A stretch of 64,000 nucleotides of DNA from Apium graveolens (Eukaryota > Streptophyta > Magnoliopsida > Apiales > Apiaceae). This document shows, piece after piece, positions 46,541 to 58,423 of the stretch (position 1 is the stretch's first letter; every line of letters starts with the position of its first letter). The notes under the pieces are model-generated. The model saw only the letters and a list, made by a program, of their open reading frames with translations, had not been told where the DNA came from and ran no database searches. Location of the stretch: assembly GCF_009905375.1 (NCBI RefSeq), contig NC_133650.1:65537669-65601668 (forward strand). Reading direction: 5' to 3'. The position numbers and the translations under genes are program-made.

Positions 46541-47526
46541 AGTCAATAAATTATAAAATGGCTCTTATTTCAAACATATCACTCATATATATATATATAT
46601 ATATAATATTTATCAGATTTTATTATTGAAAATTTTAAAAGAATAAATTTCATATCTTAAAGTTTTCAACTTATAATAAATTTGAAAAAATTATATAATA
46701 TTAAAAATTAATCGTGCATCGTACGAGTTCTAAAATTGTGATTGTAAGATACAGATTAATAACAATTTAACAGGAGTAATATTTGATAAAAGTAATTATC
46801 TGTTATACAAAAGTTGTCATGATCAAATATAAAAATACAATAATAATTAAATGTAAACTACAAAATATATATATTTTTTGGACAATTGAAAACGACATAA
46901 TTTTTTTAAGAAAATAAAATTATCATAGTAAAATTTAGTAAGAAAAGAATAAATATTCAAACAAAAATTCTTATAAAAATTGATGATGAACAATGAATTG
47001 CAGTGTTATGGAAAATAGGAAATGAGAAAAAAGATAAAGCAAAATGTTAAAGGAGAGCTCCATAATACAAGATGAAATACTAGGAAAAATCAATTTAAAA
47101 AAAAATTAAGTTGCATTACTGTCTTATTTTTAGAGTATATATTAGAACAAATATAAAATTTTTAGGCAAGATGAAATTATTAATTTTTATATTATATAGG
47201 ATTATAAATTTACAAAAAAATTAAATAAAAAAGTATCTTAAATTTAGCAATTTTAGTTTAGATGAAAGGAACTGAAAAACAGAAATTTAAGTGTATAATT
47301 ATAAAATATAATACTTGTCCCGTGTATTGCAGCTTAGTATGATAAAAGAAGTGTAAGGGACCCCTACACTATGTTGGAAACATAAATCTATCCTAATCAG
47401 GTTTTAACATCTCTTTCTTCCAGATAGATTACATTCGTTGTATGTTTTTGAATATTCACGCATACTCGCACCAACAATTTCTATTTTCTATACTTCCCTA
47501 ATTTTAAAAATCGCAACGTAGGGGAA
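46541..47526. other. AT-rich intergenic region upstream of the carboxylesterase gene
   Basis: Contains an (AT)n run (46585-46605) and long A/T stretches. No gene or repeat border is recognised. The last 180 bp before 47527 presumably hold the promoter and 5' UTR of the carboxylesterase; no clear TATA box was found. Confidence 0.5.
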
Positions 47527-50500
47527 ATGCCTAGTGTAGCTGTTAAATTATACAGCGTCTTCTTCAAATTCCTCTTAAAACATCGATTACAGACCCGATT
47601 TCAATCCCTAATTCACGATACTACTACCAATCCCGATAGTTTCGGCGTTTCGACCCGACCCGATGAGTCCATTGCCGCTGTTAATCCCTCCTTCGTCGAT
47701 GGCGTTGCTACCAAAGACATTCACATCGATCCTTTCACCTCTCTTTCGATTCGTATTTTCATTCCTGACACGTGTTTAGCTGTCACGCATCACTCTAAGT
47801 CTAAAGCTAGGGTTTTGATCAGATCGGATTCCAGTTTCGGATCTTCGGAGGATCCTATTAGGCGGAATAGTTATGATCCGAGTAGTGTGAGGAGTAAACG
47901 TGAGGAGGTTGTTAGTAATCGGAGGAATAGTTATGCGTGTGTTGGAATTGATGATTCGAGTTCAAAAGTGAAATCGGAGAGTTATCAGGGGTATTTGCCG
48001 AGTGGGAGTGAGAATTGTAGGAAGTTGCCTGTCATGTTGCAGTTTCATGGAGGTGCTTTTGTGAGTGGGAGTAGTGATTCGGTTGCCAATGATTTGTTTT
48101 GTAGGCGGATTGCGAAACTGTGTGATGTTATTGTTGTCGCCGTTGGGTATAGGCTTGCGCCTGAGAATAGGTTTCCGGATGCTTTTGAGGATGGGATGAA
48201 GGTGTTACATTGGTTGGCCAAGCAGGCGAATTTAGCTGAGTGTAGTAAGAGTATGGGGAATGTGAGAGGGGGAGCAGATTTGAGGAAGGGGGAAGTTCAG
48301 AGGCATGTTGCTGATGCTTTTGGTGCGTCATCGATGGTTGAGCCGTGGTTGGCTGCTCATGGTGATCCTGCCAGGTTAATATCTTATCGTTTTGCTTAAT
48401 TAATGATAATTGACTAATTGTTTATGTAAAGAATATGAGTTGTATTTTATTTTAATCTGAAGGTAGTTAATTCTGGTTCTGCTTGTTTAAATACTAAATC
48501 GGTCCTTTTGCATTGTTGTTTTATGTTTAAAAGGGCGGATTTTGATAACTGAAATGAGTACAAGTGAAGTGATATATTCTTATTAAGTTTGAAAACTATC
48601 ATATGTAACCCGAAGGAAGTGAAGTATGGTGCTCAAGTTTACAAATATTTCAAGCACTGAAGTATATTGCTGTAGTTTAAATTGGAATTTAGGTATCAAA
48701 GTAAGCCGTTTAAGTTTTGTAAGTGAGAATAACTGAATAAGTGAGAAGATGTATTACAAGCCTATAGACTCCACAAAAGGATTTTTTTGTGTTGAATGAC
48801 GTTACTCAAAACTAGGTCTTAAGAAATGGTATGTCAACTTTTTTAATCTTTTTAATATATTTCCATATTTCCCACTGGACTGCTACCGCAATTGACAGTA
48901 AAATTCTATGGAATTGTTAGTTAATTTTAATATTTATTTTTTAATAGTATTAACATTTATCAGAGTAAAGTTAATTATTATGAATGTTCAAGATACTTGA
49001 TCCTAGTAGTAGAGTTTTGTCTGAAGTTGCTTTCTTATACATTGAATGTGGTATTTTTAGAGAAGTGAATATTACTGTGAATTGTTTTATTTCCGTTGGG
49101 ATATTTTCTGTCATTAGCTGATAATATCTCTTTATAATTCTTTATAGAGCAGAGTATTGTGATATAAAACTGTGAAGGGCTTGTGTTGTATGTGAGTTCC
49201 CGCTGATTGATAGAACTTGTTTTACATCCAACATGTGATTTTTTAATTGCTAAGTTGATGCAAACTCTAGTGACCTTTTCAGGGCTGGAAAAACAATTAC
49301 TTGCTAGACTTGCAACTAACCGATACCAACTTGGACCCCTGTTCATATGTTGTGGTAATATATGAAATATTTTATGTGATTACATTGTTTGTTAGGGAGT
49401 TCCAAGTGACGTCTCATCTCTATTATAGTCATGTGATTTTAGGTCAACAAAATGAGAGTGCCTATTACGTTTCCATTTTGATGTGTAAGTGTATATTAAT
49501 GCCATCTATAATGTTCACACTGTAGTTTTAGCTATTCTTTGGTACCCTTGTATTATTTTGGAGAAATGCCTACTTTAAGTGATGAAAATGTGGAAATATT
49601 ATAGAAACTGTTAGATTATAGAAAAGGATAAAAATGAGGGAATAAGTATAAGCCACATCTTTCGAGCCATGTTCACAGTTAGTATCTTCACTCCTATTTA
49701 TTTATATATTTTGACTAGGCAGATGCTGTAATATATTACTTTCTAGTTAGTCTTTCTATCTTATATTGTGATAAAACAAGGTTGCTTTCTTCCAAAACTA
49801 CAGTCATTGTATGGAATGGAACACCCTGTGTTAGGAGTTGGGACAAGACTAGAACGATGAGTAAATGACGTACTGCCTCGTACTATGATCTATTTTGTCG
49901 AGAAACTACAGCAATTGGCCTAGACATGATAAAACCTATCTAGTATCAGTTAGTACTTTGCTTTTCGTGGAACCCTTTAATTAATAATAAGTTCCTTCTA
50001 GATTTCATGATCATAAGTTTCTTTTGTCTTAATATTTTATTTTAAGACCATCCAACATGCATTGTGCAAATGCTATTATTTTAAGATTTGTTTTTAATGG
50101 TATTCTAGTCCTCGTAACTTCTGGGAGTTAATTGCTTACTAAAATTATTGGGCAGCTGATTATTTTATAAATAAAGGTCGGAAAAGGTAGGTTAATTGCA
50201 TTTTTTGGCAATTGAAATTGGTGAAGAATGTTGATTGTTTCATTTATTTAAATTACTAAGTAGTCTTCAATAAAATTTCAGTCACTATTCAAGACAGTCG
50301 AGGTTTCATATTAGCATGTGCTTTAATAAAAAAGTAAGGCCGTAATGGGTCTCATTTGTCAGGCTGATGTAACCAATATTTTTCAAAATTTAACTTTATT
50401 AGCTGAGAAATTTTTGCCTTAAAAAGTTTTTTCGGTTGGTGTTCTTGTGATCTACTGCCCATACTTCTAGATGGTACTAACGTTGCCCAGCCCCCCTTTA

Positions 50501-51357
50501 TGTTTTAAACTTCTCTAATTATGCCACAGAACAGCCAACAGTTATCTGATTACTTGTGTTTTGATGGGAATTCTCATTTGGTGCATAATCTTATTGTCGA
50601 TCTAGGGTTGATTTGGTGTAGTGTATGATCTTCAAGTGGATCTAGGTTCAAATTATAAATGTCTTTTAACCATTTTATGAAAGTTTGATTGCGAGACATC
50701 ATGTGAAACTTCTGTTTACCGGAGCTGTATACATGCTAATATTACTAAAAATATATTTTATCTTAGGAAATCATGTGATGTATAACTCGATCTTAACGTA
50801 GTTTTTACCATATGATCAGATGCGTCCTACTGGGGGTCAGTTGCGGTGCAAATATAGCTGACTATGTGGCTCGGAAATCTGTAGAAGGCGGAAGGCTTTT
50901 GGATCCGGTCCAGGTTGTTGCACAAGTTTTGATGTATCCGTTCTTCATAGGAAGTGTTCCAACACATTCCGAGATCAAAATGGCTAATTCTTACTTCTAT
51001 GACAAGGCAATGTGCATACTTTCATGGAAACTTTTCTTGCGTGAAGAAGAGTTCAGCCTGGACCACCCTGCTGCAAATCCACTCGTTCCCGATAGAGGGC
51101 CGCCTCTGAAGCGCATGCCCCCTACACTGACAGTGGTAGCAGAGCATGACTGGATGAGAGATAGAGCCATCGCTTACTCAGAGGAACTTCGGAAGGTAAA
51201 TGTTGACGCACCAGTTCTTGAGTACAAGGATGCAGTTCATGAGTTTGCTACCCTGGACATGCTCCTTAAGACACCTCAGGCCCAAGCGTGTGCTGAGGAC
51301 ATTGCTATCTGGGTAAAGAAGTATATTTCACTTCGAGGTCATGAATTCTCCTATTAA
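47527..51357 (+). CDS. CXE11/CXE16-like: Carboxylesterase, CXE11/CXE16 type (2 exons, 461 aa)
   Basis: Exon 1 is 47527-48374 and exon 2 is 50820-51357; the 2445-bp intron has GT...AG borders (GCCAG|GTTAAT, ATCAG|ATGCG) and splits an Arg codon. The product is an alpha/beta hydrolase of the plant CXE family. It has the oxyanion motif HGGAF (residues 174-178), the nucleophile in GVSCG (Ser290), Asp393 in EHDWMRD and His423 in VHEFA. The start MPSVAVKLYSVFFKFLLKH and the end YISLRGHEFSY are diagnostic of this conserved subgroup, and 461 aa equals its usual length. Residues 85-165 form a Ser/Arg-rich insert containing RRNSY twice (112 and 132), absent from smaller CXEs. The natural substrate is not established. 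The gene looks intact. Confidence 0.93.
48375..50819 (+). other. Intron of the carboxylesterase gene
   Basis: 2445 bp, GT...AG, phase 2, and T-rich like plant introns. I see no transposon border or coding potential within it; short frames here look random. Confidence 0.85.
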
Positions 51358-52667
51358 GCACAAGAAGTCCAGAATCACATAAAGGAGCACCAGCTACTGG
51401 CATTTTAGATGTATATTATAGGATGGCCATCGAACCATCAACCTGCTACCAGTGATAATTTGTTTGTAGCTTGATTAGTTGGTTGTCTCTAACTTCAGGG
51501 TTGTTCCCCAGTTTTCCGGTTGGTTCTTGTGCCTCTGTTCATTTTTTGTAATATAGATTACTATGTGCTTAGGTTTAGTTGAGTTGTGAGATGCAATATT
51601 TTGTGTTCTCTTTGGGTGAGTTTGATCATTATGACATCTTACCATAATTCTTTTGTTGTGTATCAATATATACCATTATTTATGAGTAGAATTCATTTGA
51701 ATGAATTCTTACATATCTTATAATCTTCTAGTTTGTGTGTAGTGGTCTCATTTTTCCTGTCAATGGACCTTGTTCTGGTTTAATGCAACTGGCTAGTGTC
51801 GGAAAATATGTTGGTAGTACTTTTTGATGAGAGATGGATTGATTATTGGTTAATTGCTTCATCAATATTTTTCTTTGGGTTTAATTTTAGTCAATGGGTT
51901 GTTGCCACAGCAATGGATGGACAACTTTACAGGTTGTTCCGAGTAGTTACCCCTTTCTTTCAATACTGTGAATGGATTTCCTTTTTCTGTTTTTTGTTCT
52001 AGGATTTTGTAATGTTTCTTTTTGTTTGACTTGGACAGTGTCCTGACTTTTGCCCTTGTTCGAGTTTTTCTAATGACTCTTATTATATGAGTGGTTTGTT
52101 TGTGTACATATTATATCGTAGATGCACCAACTTTTATCCATTTTTCCTGAATGAAAGGTTTAATTCTTGTAATATATCTATTGGAGCCTTGTGAAATATT
52201 AATTGTTTTCTTGTGAACCATTGTAGTTTCAGTTTGGCGTTGTCTAATACGAACTTATATATTTTGATTTTGAAGCAATTTACGTGTTTGCTTTAATAAA
52301 CCTCAGCATTTGAATTTAGGAAAGGCAATTTCCTGCAGCAGTCTAAAATATTAGACACTTCTCCTAACAGCCATGATTTTAGAAAACGTAGTTACCCAAC
52401 AATTTGTCTAATTTTATGTTTTAAGCATCAGATACATTTAGTAAGGAGAATAAAACATCAAATGTATCACATGAGGGTTTTATTGTGATCAAACATAACA
52501 TTGCATATATTTACAAGATTGTTTTCACCTCGTGTAATTCCCCGAGTTTGCTAAAGTCTCGGGCCTTTTTTTCTCAATTTTCAGCTCAAAGTATCCCTCT
52601 CTGGCATGTGGTCTAAGTTGCACCGGGAGAGAGTGAAACAATTTTGAAGTTGTTTACTAGTGTGGCT

Positions 52668-52973
52668 TCAAGTGTTACGAATCTTAACTGCATGAATCAC
52701 AGTCACAATCACAATGTCAGGAAGTTGAAGATTTTCGCGATGCAGCCCGAGGATGAAAAGACCAAGCCAAGGTGTACGTACTCCTGGTGATAGCAATTGT
52801 AAGTACAGCATGGCAACACCAATATAAAAATCTAGAAACTTATAATTAAGATAAAAATATGCCACATAATTGAAGAAAATCTCAACAAAATCAATAATAT
52901 TGTTATGTTTCTTCTCAACACCCCACCTAGATGATTTTTCATCCGTTGAATGTATGCTAACCTGCATTAACAA
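52668..52973 (-). CDS. Candidate exon of a small membrane protein, unrecognised
   Basis: A 101-aa minus-strand frame contains a hydrophilic start (HSTDEKSSRWGVEKKHNN), then hydrophobic stretches (IIDFVEIFFNYVAYFYL, FLDFYIGVAMLYLQLL). At its 5' edge, TTGTTAATGCAG resembles a splice acceptor, so the upstream exon would be elsewhere. No family recognised. It may be a real conserved small gene or a chance frame; AT-rich sequence often yields hydrophobic frames. Confidence 0.2.
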   Translation of the reverse strand: MLMQVSIHSTDEKSSRWGVEKKHNNIIDFVEIFFNYVAYFYLNYKFLDFYIGVAMLYLQLLSPGVRTPWLGLFILGLHRENLQLPDIVIVTVIHAVKIRNT

Positions 52974-54442
52974 CTTAAAGTGAACATGACTTTACTTGCA
53001 TGCATACAAACAGGTGCATGAACCAACAAGCACTTTCTCTTTTTTCCATTATCATTTAGTTGTATTATTTAGTTATGACTTAACATTGCCAACACGTCTG
53101 TATAGACCTAAGATATAATTCTCTAATGACTCTTAATGATAATAGTATAAAAAATTTGGAGTCTTGGCTCTGCTAAGCCTTCAATTACAATCTTTATTAT
53201 ATTAAAACTAGTACTGAGTGTTGTAATTTATGACAAAAAGTTTAACTAAGTGAGATACTCTGTAGTAGAACTTTCTCAACAATTTTTTTGTGAACTCGAA
53301 TCCTGGAAGACACTTATTCCATGTTATTCTGATGTGTTTTATCGTCATTGTTCACCTTCAGTTTTTGCGGTTCTTCCCCTGATTCCTAAGGATTAAAACC
53401 TGTGATGTTGATTGTTGGTCAACAAGTTGAAACATAGAAAACAAACATTATAAGAGCTTTTAATGATAAACCATATGACCCATCATAATTATAATGTAGG
53501 GAACGAAATTCTACATGCCATTTTAATATGGCAATTGTACTTGAGCTGAAAGCTCCACTTCTGGCTTTGGCATATGTTTTCACTTGTGGAAACATAAAAC
53601 AATCTATTATGTGGTCCTTTCATATGAACATTTTGTTAGTATTCTAGTGAATGCTTTTTTATCTTTATTTTCATGATCATTGCGTTTCTGTTTTCTTCTC
53701 TTTGTTCTTTTGTTTAACCCCTTTGACTTCATCACAACACTGAATATTAAGTCAGTGAATCCACCAAAATGACCGGCGAATCATTAGCTTTCAGTCAAAC
53801 TGCCATAGCTAACTCCACATTAGTGTCTATCAAGCAAACATCAAGCTATTAATGTATGAGTTATTTGCACGAATGGATGAACAATGACTCGAAAATCTTC
53901 CTTTGCTGTTTTACTATAACTGCTCGAGAATTAGGGTGAAGCCATAATAGGATTTTGAACAACTTAATAGTTTTTGGAAACGGCATCTGTTTTTTTGTTT
54001 ACATTCTTAAGTTGAAAGAGTTACTTCTAAAGACAAACTTGGGCAGCTTTGAAGGGACCAAGGAATCCTACCAGTACAATTGTTTTTTCTATCTTGACAT
54101 ATTAAAAAAAACAACTAACAAAAGAGGACTTTGTCTGCATGATATATATAGACACACACTTCACACTTGTAATAATTTGTAATCAGAGATGACCCGCGAT
54201 TAATCTGTTGCTTAATTCTTTTCCCGAGATTCTCTAAAACAATAAGCTTTTCATTGTCTTAACAAGGGTGGTGGACACTTAATTATTGCAAACCGCCCGT
54301 GCTTTTAAGGCCAATGCATTCTTATTGCTACTTCATGATCTCTTCCAATCATGTTTCTCCCCCTCAAACAGCATAACTTATTTTTTTAATTTCAGCATGA
54401 TCTGGCAGAATCTTTCTTAGATTATTAGGTTCCTTTAGACAG

Positions 54443-54451
54443 TTTAAATAG
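54443..54451 (+). promoter_or_regulatory. TATA-like box of the MYB gene
   Basis: TTTAAATAG lies 87 bp before the start codon, followed by a short pyrimidine-rich leader. This spacing fits a 5' UTR of about 50-60 bases. Confidence 0.4.
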
Positions 54452-54537
54452 GGGTGCAAGAAGACTTTCTTTTCGCACTGTGACTAGTACAATTGTATAG
54501 TGATTTTATCATTGCATTGTGAAAGATTTACGTCCAA

Positions 54538-55581
54538 ATGGGAAGACAACCATGCTGTGATAAAGTTGGGTTGAAGAGAGGTCCATGGACTATTGAAGAA
54601 GACCGCAAGCTCATGAATTTTATCCTCGAAAATGGGATACAGTGTTGGAGAACAATCCCCAAGCTCGCAGGTTTTTAGTTTATAAACCCTCACTACTGAA
54701 TATATTAAAAATCTTACACATTCACATACACGCACATGCATTTGTAAATTAATCGTCTTGAATATTTTACTCTATGCTACTTCTTAATATGTTGTGTTTT
54801 GCATGGTCTTGAAGGATTGCTAAGATGCGGGAAAAGTTGCAGACTGAGATGGATCAATTATCTGAGGCCTGATCTTAAAAGGGGCATGCTATCTGAAATG
54901 GAAGAGGATCAAATTATACAACTCCATGCTCGTCTTGGCAACAGGTCCTTGTCCCTAATAAGCATTTTTTGCCAGCCACTACATTGTGGTTGTATAGAAG
55001 AAATTTAGTATTTGATTTTCATAAAATATTAATGTTTACGCATGTTTGATTCTTCATGCAGGTGGGCTAAGATTGCCTCTCATTTCCCTGGGCGCACTGA
55101 TAATGAAATCAAGAACCACTGGAACACCCGAATCAAGAAAAGGCTAAAACTTCTAGGGGTAGACCCTGTGACACACAACCCCGTTGAGCCTAAAGAGAAG
55201 AAAGCAGAAATGATCATTGAGACAATGCCACAGTCCACTTCACATATTATTCCTGTGCCCATGCCGGAAACTAATGATATTAATGTGAGAAAAAATGAAA
55301 TCAATGCGGGTTCAGAAGACACCGCCAACCTATTGAACAACTATGAAGATGTGTGCGGAAACTTGGATGTAGTCTTCTGGATGAACCAAGAGGCCAACGC
55401 ATCCACTTCTTACAGCCCTTCATTTTCTTTGGAAGAATCTCTGAGTAATCCATTAATGGGAGAATCTTCGTATATCCAAGAGGATTCCATACAACAATGG
55501 GTACAATCTGCAGATTCCATGCTCTCATGGGATGCTTTCAATCAACTAGAAGAAGAGCTTTACTATTTCGGATATAGATAA
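54538..55581 (+). CDS. R2R3-MYB transcription factor (3 exons, 260 aa)
   Basis: Exons are 54538-54670, 54815-54944 and 55062-55581, with GT...AG introns of 144 and 117 bp at the two positions conserved in plant R2R3-MYB genes. The N-terminus [18 protein letters not shown] opens the R2 repeat (W17, W37, W57). R3 (residues about 67-117) has M70 in place of the first Trp, as is usual for a hydrophobic replacement, then W89 and W108, with [13 protein letters not shown]. After the DNA-binding part comes [18 protein letters not shown], typical of the MYB20/40/43/85-like clade. The C-terminal region is acidic and ends [17 protein letters not shown], a likely activation segment. It is a nuclear DNA-binding regulator; its targets cannot be read from the sequence. 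MYB40-like is my best guess, helped by the neighbour gene. Confidence 0.93.
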
Positions 55582-56261
55582 TTAGGATGCACCTTTATTT
55601 TAGCTATTTTTTAGTTATCATCAAAGTAGTGATGCCTACTTTCATCACAAGTGATTTGTGTAGTGAAATACAAATAATCCGAGACAGGCCACTTGTCAGC
55701 TTAATGCTCAAATCTTTGGAATTGTGTTTCACATTTGTTATATTTTGTTTGAACGTTGCAGTATCATAAACTGTATCAAAGTTGGAAGATTGATGTGATA
55801 CTGCACCACAGCAGGTCTTTACAACAAGTCTTTACACCTAATGTCAATAAACTTAAAACTTACTGCTTATCCATGACAAGAGCACTTGGCATATGCAACA
55901 TATCTATTCACCTTAATAAAATGATTGATGCATTCATTTAGTGCTATTAACAACACTAGTGAGTGATAATCCAAGCGGCCAAACACTCCCGGATTCTGAC
56001 ATGGTCTTTTTTTTTGCTAAGCAATACTGACTTGATCATCTTTAACTCCAACACGTATAATATGAACTTGGTCTTTAACCCGAACCAATTACAATAATCA
56101 GATTTATGTTTTCAGTTTTAAATTTGGTTCCCCCGCTTAACTAAAAGAACTCACAGTTATCGTCATGAAGTACTTATTTATGCCTCCTTATCGTATACAA
56201 AATCTAGGAACTCAATATATGTAATTAATTAACGTACTAACATCCGTAATGCATTGATTAA
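55582..56261. other. 3' flank of the MYB gene
   Basis: Presumed 3' UTR and intergenic sequence. No gene or repeat recognised. Confidence 0.5.
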
Positions 56262-56484
56262 CCTCTTACTCCCGAGTTTTAATTAGGAAGGAAAGTAAGT
56301 GGTGGGTGAGTAAAGTAGTTTCACTTGCATTCATATTTGTGCTCCTGAGTTTTTAAAAGAAGTGATAATAAATGTAAATTTAACAAACTTTCATTCCAAA
56401 ACTTTTACTCCAGAAGTGGGATGAAAGTACTTTACCTACTTATCACTTACTTCCTTCCCTTTAAAAAACTCGGGAGCGAGGCCT
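56262..56484. mobile_element. Long-hairpin MITE
   Basis: The left arm CCTCTTACTCCCGAGTTTT (from 56262), continuing through AGGAAGGAAAGTAAGTG and GAGTAAAGTA, is matched in inverse at the right end (AAAACTCGGGAGCGAGG, to about 56482). The arms pair over at least 55 bp with a few mismatches and a loop of about 100 bp. There is no coding capacity. This is the form of a foldback MITE. The flanking bases do not give a certain target duplication, so the superfamily is open. Confidence 0.75.
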
Positions 56485-56756
56485 AAAAGTCGCACTTGTT
56501 TGTTTGTGCAACATGCTACTTGATAGTTACGAGAAAATGTATATAGAATCATCCCATCTGTGTTTGTTTGTAGAAATAGTAAAAGGAAATCATTTACAGG
56601 CATCTTATGAAGCATCAATGTCTGGTTTTTCTTATAGTTTCCAGATTGTGGTTAACTTGATTAGTGAGTGTCTTCCTTCCAGCTAATATAATAGAATCAA
56701 CTATATATACAGTAACATAATCTAGGTAGCTGAGGAAAAAAAACTAAGGAGATTTA

Positions 56757-56978
56757 TACTCCGTTTGGTATTGCTGCAGACAGCTGTAGCAGCAGTTTTT
56801 TGTTAAAAAGTTATTTGCTGAAAAGCTATCTGAAAGTTATTTGATAGATTTTAAAAACTGTTGTCTAAAAAAGCGTTTTTAGTAAGCTGCTGTTAGCAAA
56901 AACCTGTCCCCATATTTTTGAAAAAAACTGTTTTCAACTTTTGCAAAAAGTAGTTATCAGCATCAAACCTTCTCAAAA
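56757..56978. mobile_element. Possible degraded hAT-type MITE
   Basis: Begins CTCCGTTTGGTATTGCTGC and, 200 bp later, shows CAGCATCAAACC, an imperfect inverse of TTTGGTATTGCTG. The interior is rich in AGCAGC, GCTGCTG and TTTTTAAA phrases that fold back. CTCCGTTTGGTA is a phrase I associate with hAT-like MITE ends. Borders are approximate. Confidence 0.4.
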
Positions 56979-57765
56979 ACATTATTTTTATATATTATAT
57001 CTGAAAGTATGTATAATTTAAAAAAAATTACTAAACAGTCATTTAATTTTACCGACAACAATTTTTTCACCAACATTTTTTCTTACAGCACCGCCGGAGT
57101 CTTGTCTTTTAACAATCCAAGACTTGGCCTCGGAGTTCCCAAACCGACGCACGGAAACAAAGGAAAATCAAACTAATTCCTGCTAATCCTCACAGGACTC
57201 TTGCACAGAGAATTTTTTTAATTCGCTAAATGAATTCACAAGGTTTCAAAAAAGATAAGAGAAAAACTATACATTGTTTATATAGGGATATAAACTCCTA
57301 AAATGAAATAAAAATAATTTAAAGTAACGAACGGAGGTTTGAGTTTGAGCATGTAAAATCTTTCATCTTGCAAAATCTCTCATCTCGATACTCAAAATTA
57401 CTGTTTAGTTTTTTAGGTTTGGCATGGTCATGCAATCGAGACATGTGATCGATGTCAATATATATTTTGTCGGGTATAATTAACATTAATGGGACAATTA
57501 TATTTATCAGAAAAAACAACACCATACAATAAACCAAATAACAAAACAAAACACGAAGGTAAATAACAAGATAAATAAGTACAATATATTAATCAGGAGT
57601 AACAAGTACAAACGTTTAGTTTTGTATAAAATACAAAAACAAAACGTAACTGAAGATATTAAATTAATTAAAATAAATATCCCGATTTAAGATACATTTA
57701 ATATTTAGCAAAAAAAAATTTCCGATTTAATATACATTTAATAGAATATATCTCAGAATCAGAAA
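56979..57765. other. AT-rich intergenic sequence
   Basis: No gene, RNA or clear repeat recognised. Confidence 0.5.
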
Positions 57766-58423
57766 TGTAACAGCCAGTATGAGTGTTTGTCAAATCCTGA
57801 TACAGACATCCCATCCCATCAGAATTTATTAAGCCTCAGCAAATCATGATCCAGACGTCAGGATTTGTCAGCCTCGACAAATCCCGATCAGTATTTATTT
57901 CAGCAAATCAGAGTTTGTAATTTCTGATCAACAAATACTGATATTTCATATTACACATATTCAATATTCATATTAAAACAATATAATAAGTCAGTAAATA
58001 TTTTAATTAAGCAAGCAGTAAAATTCCTCGCCCAGGTCGCCTCGCGAAAATTCCTCGCCCAAGTCGCCTCGCGTACTCGACCCGACCCGAGGCGAGGCAA
58101 GGCGGCGGCGCGTGTGTGCGCGCGAGACACATAATAACATCATGCACACCCACAAACCTTAGTAGTTGTATACTACTCTTGCACATGGTACTATATAAAA
58201 CACTCAACCCCTATTTACCTTACCAATGTAGGATAAACCCACACACCATTTTCAAGCTACTAACTTCAGCTCAATTTCTTTATAGATTCCACTAAGAAAA
58301 TGACTTAAATCCATAAATGAAAGTTTAAGTCCTCATATCAAGGATCAACCTCCAACAATTAGTTTTAGGAAATTGCATCAAGAACATGTCTAAAATAAGC
58401 CTCAAACTTTCTATTTTCTAACA
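57766..58423 (-). repeat. 3' LTR of Copia-3
   Basis: The right border is fixed by the purine tract and TGTTAGAAAATAG; the left border is uncertain. In window orientation it holds a TATA-type TATATAAAAC (58191-58200, read in reverse by the element). It also holds a GC-rich block with a 27-bp duplication (58020-58073, AATTCCTCGCCCAGGTCGCC twice) followed by CGGCGGCGCG, and a cluster of degenerate CAAATCCTGAT motifs (57795-57945). Confidence 0.6.
58020..58073. repeat. 27-bp tandem duplication, GC-rich, in the Copia-3 LTR
   Basis: AAATTCCTCGCCCAGGTCGC followed by CTCGCG occurs twice in direct repeat with one difference. It stands in sharp contrast to the AT-rich surroundings. Confidence 0.85.

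Larger units (their letters stand above)
51358..54537. other. Intergenic region between carboxylesterase and MYB genes
   Basis: The first 350 bp are probably the 3' UTR of the carboxylesterase. The rest is AT-rich without a recognised gene, apart from the weak minus-strand candidate at 52668-52970. A TATA-like TTTAAATAG (54443-54451) lies 87 bp before the MYB start. Confidence 0.5.

Noticed and set aside
51796..52002. 68-aa frame downstream of the carboxylesterase
   Set aside because: AT-rich and Phe-rich, with no splice context or family resemblance; likely chance.
56436..56686. Two 60-aa frames near the MITE
   Set aside because: Short, overlapping on opposite strands, one running into the MITE arm; no protein features.
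58007..58207. Minus-strand frame with repeated RRLGRGIFARRPGRGI
   Set aside because: Arises from the 27-bp GC-rich duplication in the Copia-3 LTR; not a gene.
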